DNA of 64,000 nucleotides, from positions 161,365 through 225,364 of the forward strand of contig NZ_WMLB01000022.1 in assembly GCF_009709675.1 (NCBI RefSeq). Reading direction: 5' to 3'. Position 1 is the first letter of the stretch. The number at the start of each line of letters is the position of its first letter. Shown one piece after another: positions 33,360 to 39,400 of this stretch. The notes beneath the pieces are model-generated. The model did no database searches. It had not been told where the DNA came from and saw nothing but the letters and a program-made list of their open reading frames with translations. Made by a program: the position numbers and the translations under genes. Origin of the DNA: Agromyces bracchium (GTDB lineage: Bacteria > Actinomycetota > Actinomycetes > Actinomycetales > Microbacteriaceae).

Positions 33360-34228
33360 TGGCGGTCGAGCTCGACTCGGGCGACTGGCTCGAGGAGAAC
33401 CGCGCGAACTGGGATGAGCGCGTGGCGTTGCACGTGGCGTCGCCGTTCTACGACCGGTCGCGCCTGCGCGCGGGCGGCAGCGTGCTCGACCCGATCGCGC
33501 AGGCCGGCATCGACCGGATGTTCCCGGACGGCCTCGACGGCGCGCGCGTGCTGCACCTGCAGTGCCACTTCGGCTCCGACACGCTCTCGCTCGTGAACCT
33601 CGGCGCGACCGCAGTCGGTGTCGACTTCTCCCGCCCCGCGGTCGAGGAGGCGCGGCGCATGGCCGCCGAGCTCGGCGTCGCCGACCGCGCGCGCTTCGTC
33701 GAGGCCAACGTCTACGACGCACGCCATCGGCTGCCCGACCCCGAGTCGTTCGACCTGGTCTTCACGACCTGGGGCACGATCGGGTGGCTTCCGGATGTCG
33801 CGGAGTGGGCGCGCATCATCGCGTGGTTCCTGAAGCCCGGCGGCCGGCTGTTCTTCGCCGACGGTCACCCATCCGCCTACGTGTTCGAGGGCGACGCCGG
33901 ACCGGGCGGCATGCCCGCGTTCGCGTACCCCTACGTGAGCACCGGTCCCGACATCATCGAGGACCCGAGCGACTACGCAGACCCCGAGGCGCGGCTCGTG
34001 AACGCCAGGACCTGGGAGTGGATGCATCCGCTCGGCGAGGTCTTCGCCGCACTGCGCGACGCCGGGCTCACGGTCGACGAGTTCGCCGAGCACTACGAGC
34101 TGCCGTGGCGGATGTTCCCCGTCACGGTGCCCAAGGGCGACGGCATGTTCGGCTGGCCCGAGCTCCAGTGGCTGCCGCTCGGCTACGAGCTCGTGGCGTC
34201 GCGGGCTCCGTCGCCGGTGGTCGAGTAG
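33359..34228 (+). CDS. class I SAM-dependent methyltransferase
   Basis: A 289-residue methyltransferase. Motif I is degenerate (VLHLQCHFGSDTLSL), followed by ATAVGVDFS with the ribose-binding Asp, and the post-motif FDLVFTTWGTIGWLPD and LKPGGRLFFAD. This form is common in uncharacterised actinobacterial methyltransferases; the substrate is unknown. The ATG overlaps the UPF0182 stop (TGATG). The TAG stop lies within the first unit of a 43-bp tandem repeat, which suggests that repeat insertion supplied or displaced the C-terminus. Confidence 0.85.
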   Translation: MAVELDSGDWLEENRANWDERVALHVASPFYDRSRLRAGGSVLDPIAQAGIDRMFPDGLDGARVLHLQCHFGSDTLSLVNLGATAVGVDFSRPAVEEARRMAAELGVADRARFVEANVYDARHRLPDPESFDLVFTTWGTIGWLPDVAEWARIIAWFLKPGGRLFFADGHPSAYVFEGDAGPGGMPAFAYPYVSTGPDIIEDPSDYADPEARLVNARTWEWMHPLGEVFAALRDAGLTVDEFAEHYELPWRMFPVTVPKGDGMFGWPELQWLPLGYELVASRAPSPVVE

Positions 34229-34300
34229 GCGCGCAGCGCCGTATCGAGACCCCGACCCGGTGGTCGAGTAGGCGCGCAGCGCCGTATCGAGACCCCCGAC
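34214..34300. repeat. 43-bp tandem repeat, two copies
   Basis: Two nearly identical units at 34214-34256 and 34257-34300 share the core GGTCGAGTAGGCGC and GCGCCGTATCGAGACC. Each unit has dyad symmetry (TCGA and GGCGC pair with GCGCC and TCGA), so it can fold. The type resembles dispersed intergenic repeats of Microbacteriaceae. The first copy includes the stop codon of the preceding gene. Confidence 0.8.
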
Positions 34301-34363
34301 CCGCCCGGGATGCGGCCTCGATTCGACCGCCCTCGGAACCCGTGCTAGTGTTATCTCTTGTGC

Positions 34364-34440
34364 CGCGGGGTGGAGCAGTTCGGTAGCTCGCTGGGCTCAT
34401 AACCCAGAGGTCGTAGGTTCAAATCCTGCCCCCGCAACCA
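34364..34440 (+). tRNA. initiator tRNA-fMet (CAT)
   Basis: The 77-nt sequence folds as a cloverleaf with CCA encoded. The anticodon CAT is at 34398-34400. Two initiator features are visible: the C1 x A72 mismatch at the top of the acceptor stem and three G-C pairs (GGG/CCC) at the base of the anticodon stem. The T loop reads GTTCAAATC. It is upstream of a strong terminator. Confidence 0.95.
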
Positions 34441-34447
34441 AATCGGA

Positions 34448-34477
34448 AGGCCCCGGTCCACTCGGACCGGGGCCTTT
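34448..34477 (+). terminator. strong terminator of tRNA-fMet
   Basis: A 13-bp perfect stem (AAGGCCCCGGTCC, loop ACTC) followed by TTTCG. The same hairpin recurs at 38338-38367 and 39354-39385. Confidence 0.85.
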
Positions 34478-34557
34478 CGCATGTCCACGGCGCGGTCGAG
34501 CGAGCACGTCAATGTCGCTGTGCGGGGATGCGCACGAGGCCGTGTGGGAGCATCCGC

Positions 34558-34563
34558 TACCGT
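34558..34563 (+). promoter_or_regulatory. -10 hexamer of a leaderless promoter
   Basis: TACCGT, 7 nt before ATG 34571. It rules out the in-frame ATG at 34481, which lies in the terminator tail. Confidence 0.5.
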
Positions 34564-34570
34564 GTCGGCC

Positions 34571-35674
34571 ATGACACTCGACATGACGTTCCTCGATGCG
34601 TCGCTCTCACCCGCGAGGACGCGGCCGAGGCCGGTGAATGTCTACGACATCCTTCGCGAGGGTTGGCGCGAAACGCGGGTCGATATGACCTTGCAGTTCT
34701 TCCTGGATCCCCGCGAACGCCACGGCCTCGGCTCGCTCGTCATCGACGCGTTGTTGCGATGTCTGGATGATGCCCCGGTGATCGGGCCCGACGGCGTCAC
34801 CGCCGCACGTCTCGTGGCGGCGGACGCGTTGGGGTCTGACGATTGGGTGATCGAAACTCAGGTCGGCTTCATCGACGTCTATGCCGTGAATCGCGAGTTG
34901 GATATCGCGATCGTGCTCGAGAACAAGATCGGCCACGTGCTGAACAATCCCTTGCGAGCCTACGCCGAGCATGCGCGCACGGATGGGTTCACCACGATCA
35001 TCGTCGTCGTACTCGCACCCGAGGTCCGCTCGCACGTCGAGAATCAGCAGCAGCAGTTTGTGTCGGCGGCCCTCACATACTCAGAGTTCGGTGAAGCGAT
35101 CCGGCAAACACCCCAGCTGATTGATTTCCTCCTGGCGCCGAGGGACCTGGACCAGAGGCGCAGCCTCGAACTCCTTCAGCAGTTCATCGAAGCGAGAAGT
35201 GGAGACATGTCGATGATCGAACTCGAGAACGATGCTGAGCGGCTGGACGAATGGCGCGCCTTGATGGAAACGCATGGCGAGGCCATCAAGGCGTTCGAAG
35301 ACGCCCGTAGCTCCATCGGCCGATTGATTCGAGACCGCCGAGAGCGGTTGCGACCGCTGATCGCCTCTCGCTTGGCCGCCGAAGGGCTGGTCACTGGATG
35401 GGAATCGCACGGCGGGAGTCGCGAAGAGACCTGGAACGCGTACTACTTCCCCGCGGCGGACTGGAGCGTCGAATTGAAGCTTTCGGCCCAGCCGTCGCGT
35501 CCGGCGATTTTCATCTACGACCGCCGCGGACAGACATACAAGGACTCGACGATCGAGTCGCTTGGTCTGTACTGGACCGCCACAGACGAGGAGATCGCAG
35601 AGACATTCGTCGCGCGGACCAAGCAGATTCTCGACGACGTACGAACGGGCAACCGGAGTCGTTCGGAGAAGTGA
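34571..35674 (+). CDS. PD-(D/E)XK nuclease superfamily protein
   Basis: A 367-residue protein. The motif WVIETQVGFIDVYAVNRELDIAIVLENKI gives a nuclease signature with D102, E117 and K119, and LRAYAEHAR follows as the helix after the active site; this matches the PF14281-like group of stand-alone nucleases often found near phage-defence genes. The C-terminal half has no motif I recognise and is partly helical. Base composition is lower in GC than that of the flanking chromosome, pointing to recent transfer. It converges on the patatin/HsdR pseudogene, whose frame runs antisense into its 3' end. Confidence 0.75.
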   Translation: MTLDMTFLDASLSPARTRPRPVNVYDILREGWRETRVDMTLQFFLDPRERHGLGSLVIDALLRCLDDAPVIGPDGVTAARLVAADALGSDDWVIETQVGFIDVYAVNRELDIAIVLENKIGHVLNNPLRAYAEHARTDGFTTIIVVVLAPEVRSHVENQQQQFVSAALTYSEFGEAIRQTPQLIDFLLAPRDLDQRRSLELLQQFIEARSGDMSMIELENDAERLDEWRALMETHGEAIKAFEDARSSIGRLIRDRRERLRPLIASRLAAEGLVTGWESHGGSREETWNAYYFPAADWSVELKLSAQPSRPAIFIYDRRGQTYKDSTIESLGLYWTATDEEIAETFVARTKQILDDVRTGNRSRSEK

Positions 35675-36446
35675 AGGTGTCCAAGCGACCCCGACGGGCG
35701 GCTCCCCTTCCAGTCGGATCCGGGTGCTCTACCCCGCGCCGCTCCTCCGCATACCGCGGCGCGAGCGATTCCATCTGGTCCATGACCTGCTTGATCGCCT
35801 CGGGCTGCTTGTCGGGCGGGTACTTGTGTTTCACGAGCAGGCGTTTGATCGATGCGCGGAGCTTCGCCCGCACGTCGTCGCGCACGGTCCAGTCGGTGCG
35901 CACGTCGCGTCGCATCACGGCGACGAGCTCCCGAGCGATCTGGGCGAGCACGTCTTCGCCCTGCACGTCGATCGCCGACTCATTGGTGGCCACGGCGTCG
36001 GAGAACGCGAGTTGGTCGCTCGACAGTGGGAGAGAGAAGTGCGACCCGCGGGATGCCTCGGCGGCGACTTCCTTCGCGAGCGCGACCAGCTCGGCGATGA
36101 CCTCTGCGGACGTGAGCTGCGGGTTCGGGTCCTTGAAGATGAAAGTGGGATAGTTGGCCCACACCCCTCCATCCATCAGTCCATGAACTTCCTCCTCCCC
36201 GGCGGCCGACACAATTCGCAGGCGGCCTGGGCGGAATGCGAATGGGATTGAGGATGACGCGTTGGCTGCGTCAGTCACGGACAGGGTGGGGGTTAGATCG
36301 CTGCCGAACACACGGGGCTGCCGCATTGCGAAGTCCACGCAAACCACAAGCAATTCAATCCCAGTGGTTCTGAAAAATTCACCGAAGGTCACGAGACCGC
36401 TTGAAGCCCGCGGCCCAGATAATGAGTCAACACGGTCTACTAGCAC
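35511..36446 (-). pseudogene. chimeric patatin / type I restriction HsdR remnant
   Basis: One reading frame joins two unrelated fragments. Residues ~20-107 match the C-terminal part of a patatin-like lipase (TFGEFFRTTGIELLVV, VFGSDLTPTLSV, SSSIPFAF, MDGGVWANYP with the catalytic Asp of DGG), but the N-terminal GxSxG part is absent. From about residue 108 (near 36126) the sequence is the C-terminal domain of HsdR (LTSAEVIAELVALAKEV, DWTVRDDVRAKLRASIKRLLVKHKYPPDK). Similarity ends near 35714, and the frame then runs antisense through the nuclease gene to 35511. Both sources are incomplete, so it is most likely non-functional. Confidence 0.7.
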
Positions 36447-36487
36447 TCCTTCGATGTTCGACGACCCCGTGAAGCGGCGCCTACCGC

Positions 36488-36790
36488 GCCGATGCGGCCA
36501 ATAGCGTCTGGCTGACCGACATGACCGAACACCGCACGAGCGAGCTCAAGCTGCACTGCTGCGCGATCAAGGACGCGTTCTCAAATCCGGATCGCTGGGT
36601 ACTCGATGAGCGACAGGATGACCCTGCAGGAATCGCAAACTGGAGACGACCGACGCCGGAGTGCATCGAGGCTCTCCGACCGGTCCGCGTTCGCGACCCA
36701 AGGGGCGTATCGTGAGCCCATGGGCGGGAGGGGCCCAGGCAACGTCGAGACCTCGTTGTCGAGCCGTCGGCAGCGCGGCGGGAGTCTGCT
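36488..36790 (+). pseudogene. IS3-family transposase (OrfB) remnant
   Basis: The translation from 36488 reads ADAANSVWLTDMTEHRTSE and continues KLHCCAIKDAFSN, which is the start of the rve catalytic core of IS3-family transposases (first Asp of DDE in LTDMTEH). After the codons at 36584-36586 one extra base shifts the frame and RIAGYSMSDRMT continues in the next frame. Weaker pieces resembling VHSDRGS and SMGRVGAAGDN follow to about 36780. Neither the N-terminal helix-turn-helix region nor terminal inverted repeats were found. Confidence 0.65.
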
Positions 36791-38134
36791 GTGATCCCGA
36801 GCACGAGCTATGTCCGAAGCGGCGACGCGGACATCGCGTACAAGGTCTGCGGAGAAGGCGAACGGGATCTCCTGATTTCGTTCTCCTTCGCATCCAATAT
36901 CGACGCACTGTTCGAGCTCTCGGAGAACGTCGAATTCATTGAGCGCATGATGAGATTCGGCCGGGTCATCCTGTTCGACAAGCGTGGAACAGGCCTATCG
37001 GAACGAACGACCGATCTCGTATCGATCGAACAGCGCAGCGACGATGTGATCGCCGTACTCGATGCAGCGGGAAGCAAGAGTGCCGCGCTACTCGGTTACG
37101 GCGACGGTGCTGCCGTATGCCTCGCGACGGCTGCGAGGCATCACGATCGGGTCGAGTCCGTCATCGCGGGCGAGGTGCTCGTCGTCGGGCATCGCGACAA
37201 AGAGTTTCCCTGGGGAGTGCGTGCGAAGTTCACTGGACCGGTGATGCGAGCGTTGGTGAGTGCCGGGTGGGGCAACGGGCAGGTCATGAAAATCCTCGCG
37301 CCATCGTGGACAGCAGATCGCCGCCTGTTCGAATGGTGGATGCGATACGAACGCCTGGCCACGACCCCGAGTGGTGCTTCGAGGCTGCTCGAGGAGATCG
37401 TAGACATCGACATTCGGCCATACCTGCCCCATGTGCGAGTGCCGGTGCTCGTCGTGCATGACGTCGACATGAAGATGCTGCCGACAGCGGCGTTCCGTTG
37501 GCTCGCCGATCAACTCTCCGACGGCAGGCTGACGCTCATTCAAGACAGTTCGACACCGATCTTCATTCCCGGGGATGCTTTCGTAGACGAGGTCGAGGAG
37601 TTCCTCATTGGGACGAGGACGGGCGGTCGACGCGAAATCGCAACCCTCGTGGTCACCGATGTCGTTGGTTCAACCGACTCGCTCGCTCAGTCTGGTGACG
37701 CCGCCTGGCGAGATCGCCTCGTGGCGCATCGCGAATCGGTGCGACATTCCCTGGCGAGGTACTCCGGCCGCGAGGTGGATACGGCAGGGGACGGATTCTT
37801 CCTGTCGTTCCCCCTCCCCTCGTTGGCACTTCGTTTCGCTGAGGAAGCCGTCACGGATGCGTCGCGACTCGGCATCGGACTGCGCGTCGGCGTGCACATC
37901 GGCGAGGTGCTCGTGAGAGACGCCGACGTTATCGGTATCGCTGCCCACATCGCCGCGCGCGTGGAAGCCGCAGCGATCCCCGGCGCCGTATTCGTCACGG
38001 ACGCCGTTCGCATGCTCGTGCTGGGCTCGCGCATGCGATTCGAACCGGCGGGAGAGTTCTCGCTCAAAGGGGTCCCGGGCACATGGCCGCTCTTCCGGCT
38101 GGTCGTCGGAGTTGATCCCGGCACCTCCGTCTGA
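36791..38134 (+). CDS. alpha/beta-hydrolase-like protein fused to class III nucleotidyl cyclase (LipJ/Rv1900c-like)
   Basis: A 447-residue two-domain protein. Residues 1-275 form an alpha/beta-hydrolase fold, but the nucleophile elbow reads GYGDG (102-106) and has no Ser, so it is probably a ligand-sensing domain. Residues ~283-440 form a class III cyclase with metal Asp D290 (VTDVVGST) and D334 (TAGDGFF) and the Arg of AAR (R390); the transition-state Asn position is His (IAAHIAARVEA), as in some related actinobacterial proteins. It would make cAMP or cGMP in response to an unknown signal. GTG has GGGAG 6 nt upstream. Confidence 0.82.
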   Translation: MIPSTSYVRSGDADIAYKVCGEGERDLLISFSFASNIDALFELSENVEFIERMMRFGRVILFDKRGTGLSERTTDLVSIEQRSDDVIAVLDAAGSKSAALLGYGDGAAVCLATAARHHDRVESVIAGEVLVVGHRDKEFPWGVRAKFTGPVMRALVSAGWGNGQVMKILAPSWTADRRLFEWWMRYERLATTPSGASRLLEEIVDIDIRPYLPHVRVPVLVVHDVDMKMLPTAAFRWLADQLSDGRLTLIQDSSTPIFIPGDAFVDEVEEFLIGTRTGGRREIATLVVTDVVGSTDSLAQSGDAAWRDRLVAHRESVRHSLARYSGREVDTAGDGFFLSFPLPSLALRFAEEAVTDASRLGIGLRVGVHIGEVLVRDADVIGIAAHIAARVEAAAIPGAVFVTDAVRMLVLGSRMRFEPAGEFSLKGVPGTWPLFRLVVGVDPGTSV

Positions 38135-38136
38135 GT

Positions 38137-38160
38137 GGCGCGTGCACGCGCCAGAGTTTT
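38137..38160 (+). terminator. palindrome plus T-run after the cyclase gene
   Basis: GGCGCGTGCACGCGCC (38137-38152) is a perfect palindrome followed by AGAGTTTT, 2 nt past the stop codon. Confidence 0.6.
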
Positions 38161-38332
38161 CCCCGAGCTCGGATCGCGGCACCGGTGCGATCCACCTCCT
38201 CACACCGGACTGACCGGACGGCTCCGCTCGGACGCGCTGGAACGATCAGCCGCTTGGCCTGGAACGCCGAAACCGCAACGCCGAAACTGCCCAGCAGCCA
38301 CAAGGCCCTCCGGATTCCCCGAACCCGCCACC

Positions 38333-38378
38333 AATCGGAAGGCCCCGGTCCACTCGGACCGGGGCCTTTCGCATGTCC
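38333..38378. repeat. second copy of the 46-bp direct repeat
   Basis: Identical to 34442-34487, including the 13-bp-stem terminator hairpin and CATGTCC tail. The bases just before it (GATTCCCC and CCCGCCACCA) resemble a tRNA 3' end. The 135 nt between the cyclase terminator and this copy contain no gene. Confidence 0.85.
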
Positions 38379-38411
38379 GGGAACGCCGCCGGAAGAGCGT
38401 CGCGAGCGCCG

Positions 38412-38831
38412 TCAGCGCGCTGCGCGCGCGTCGTAGTCCGCCCGCGCGGCCACGATGCGCGGATGGTTCTCGATCGCCCATTCGCCGAGCGCGGTCGAGA
38501 TCTCGATGAGGCTCGTGCCGAGGCGCGTGAGCTCGTACTCGACGCGGGGCGGCACCTCTGCGTGCACAGTTCGGGAGATCAGGCCGTCGCGCTCGAGCTG
38601 CCGGAGCGTGAGCGTCAGCATGCGCTGCGAGATGCCCGGGATGTGCCGTTGCAGCTCGGTGAACCGGAGGCGCCGGTCACGGAGGGTCGCGACGACGAGG
38701 AGCGACCACTTGTCGCCGACGCGGTCGAGCACCTCGCGGATGGCGCGGCCCCCGGCCTCGCCGGTCGAGGCCATGCACGTGTCCTCGTAGGAGGTGAGCG
38801 GCTCGGGGAGCCGGTCGGTCGGTGTCGACAT
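38412..38831 (-). CDS. HxlR-family transcriptional regulator
   Basis: A 139-residue winged-helix regulator of the HxlR/MarR-like type. The conserved core VLDRVGDKWSLLVVATL, LRFTELQRHIPGISQRMLTLTLRQLERDGLISR and YELTRLG is complete. A single Cys (C19, in YEDTCMAS) precedes the domain, the position of the redox-sensing Cys in HypR/QorR/YodB-type members, so thiol sensing is possible. It is divergent from the DoxX-like gene, with an inverted repeat between them that is the probable operator. AGGTGA precedes the ATG. Confidence 0.88.
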   Translation of the reverse strand: MSTPTDRLPEPLTSYEDTCMASTGEAGGRAIREVLDRVGDKWSLLVVATLRDRRLRFTELQRHIPGISQRMLTLTLRQLERDGLISRTVHAEVPPRVEYELTRLGTSLIEISTALGEWAIENHPRIVAARADYDARAAR

Positions 38832-38894
38832 CGGATGTCACCTGCTTACCTGGATGTGCCTTTTGCACGCGTCTGGACGAGCACGCATCATGGG

Positions 38895-38913
38895 GTTACT
38901 TACACAAGGTAAC
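38895..38913. promoter_or_regulatory. probable HxlR operator
   Basis: GTTACTTACACAAGGTAAC is an inverted repeat (GTTACTT / AGGTAAC, one mismatch, 5-nt centre). HxlR-type proteins bind such sites. It lies 21 nt upstream of the DoxX-like start and would cover its promoter. A related half site, GCTTACCT, is close to the regulator's own start. Confidence 0.65.
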
Positions 38914-38934
38914 AGACCCCCTCAGGAGTTCCCC

Positions 38935-39300
38935 ATGTTGATCGCCCTCTGGATCCTCAACGCCCTGCTCGCCCTCGCGTTCCTCGCCGCCGGCGCGATG
39001 AAGGCGATCCGCCCGAAGGAGGCGCTCGCGACCGCGGGCATGGCCTGGACCGAGGACTTCTCGTCGCCGAGCGTCAAGCTGATCGGCGTCGCCGAGGTCG
39101 TCGGGGCGTTCGGCCTCATCCTGCCGCTGGCGACGGGGATCGCCCCGATCCTCAGCCCGATCGCGGCGGCGGCGCTCGTCGTCGTGATGGTCGGCGCCGC
39201 GGTCGTGCACGTCCGTCGCGGCGAGTCGGCGGTCCCGGCGATCGTGCTCGCCGTGCTGTCGGCCGTGAGCGCGGTGCTCGGGGTGATCGTCCTTGCGTGA
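38935..39300 (+). CDS. DoxX-like membrane protein
   Basis: A 121-residue protein with four transmembrane helices, of the DoxX/DUF4267-like family (ALWILNALLALAFLAAGAMKAIRPKE start; VVGAFGLILPLATG). DoxX-like proteins act in redox stress resistance in several bacteria. CAGGAG is 7 nt upstream of ATG 38935. It is likely the target of the adjacent HxlR regulator, a combination consistent with control by electrophiles or quinones. Confidence 0.82.
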   Translation: MLIALWILNALLALAFLAAGAMKAIRPKEALATAGMAWTEDFSSPSVKLIGVAEVVGAFGLILPLATGIAPILSPIAAAALVVVMVGAAVVHVRRGESAVPAIVLAVLSAVSAVLGVIVLA

Positions 39301-39353
39301 TCGTCCAGCGAGCGGCGTCCTGAACGGACGGGAGCGCGGTTCGCGAGCACGAT

Positions 39354-39385
39354 GAAGGCCCCGGTCCACTCGGACCGGGGCCTTC
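39354..39385. terminator. terminator hairpin, third copy of the GGCCCCGGTCC stem
   Basis: 14-bp perfect stem (GAAGGCCCCGGTCC, loop ACTC). It lies between the convergent DoxX-like and metalloprotease genes and works for both strands. Confidence 0.85.
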
Positions 39386-39400
39386 CGACCTTCCCCGAGG

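Larger units (their letters stand above)
34442..38378. mobile_element. putative decayed genomic island bounded by 46-bp direct repeats
   Basis: An exact 46-bp direct repeat lies at 34442-34487, just after the tRNA CCA end, and at 38333-38378. Copy two is also preceded by CCCGCCACCA, close to the tRNA end CCCGCAACCA. The DNA between is visibly lower in GC and uses more A/T-ending codons than the flanks, and it contains a nuclease gene, a chimeric pseudogene, an IS3 remnant and a cyclase gene. No integrase is left. Interpretation as an integrated and decayed island is inference. Confidence 0.6.

Noticed and set aside
29895..33722. Minus-strand frame of over 1200 codons opposite UPF0182
   Set aside because: Arg/Asp/Val-rich sequence, no start signal; UPF0182 is well conserved on the other strand.
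34481..34570. Start of the PD-(D/E)XK gene at ATG 34481
   Set aside because: It would place coding sequence in the tail of the tRNA terminator; a -10 hexamer 7 nt before 34571 and the lack of similarity support the later ATG.
36521..36715. Plus-strand frame of 64 codons starting MTEHRTSE as a genuine small gene
   Set aside because: Its start is internal to the transposase core and similarity continues upstream and, after a frameshift, in another frame.
36481..36804. Possible small gene on the minus strand between the pseudogene and the cyclase
   Set aside because: The plus strand carries an IS3 transposase remnant here; the minus frame is Ser/Arg-rich and has no start signal.
38160..38332. 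Second tRNA gene suggested by GATTCCCC and CCCGCCACCA
   Set aside because: Only a 3'-end-like fragment exists; no D arm or anticodon arm can be folded upstream.
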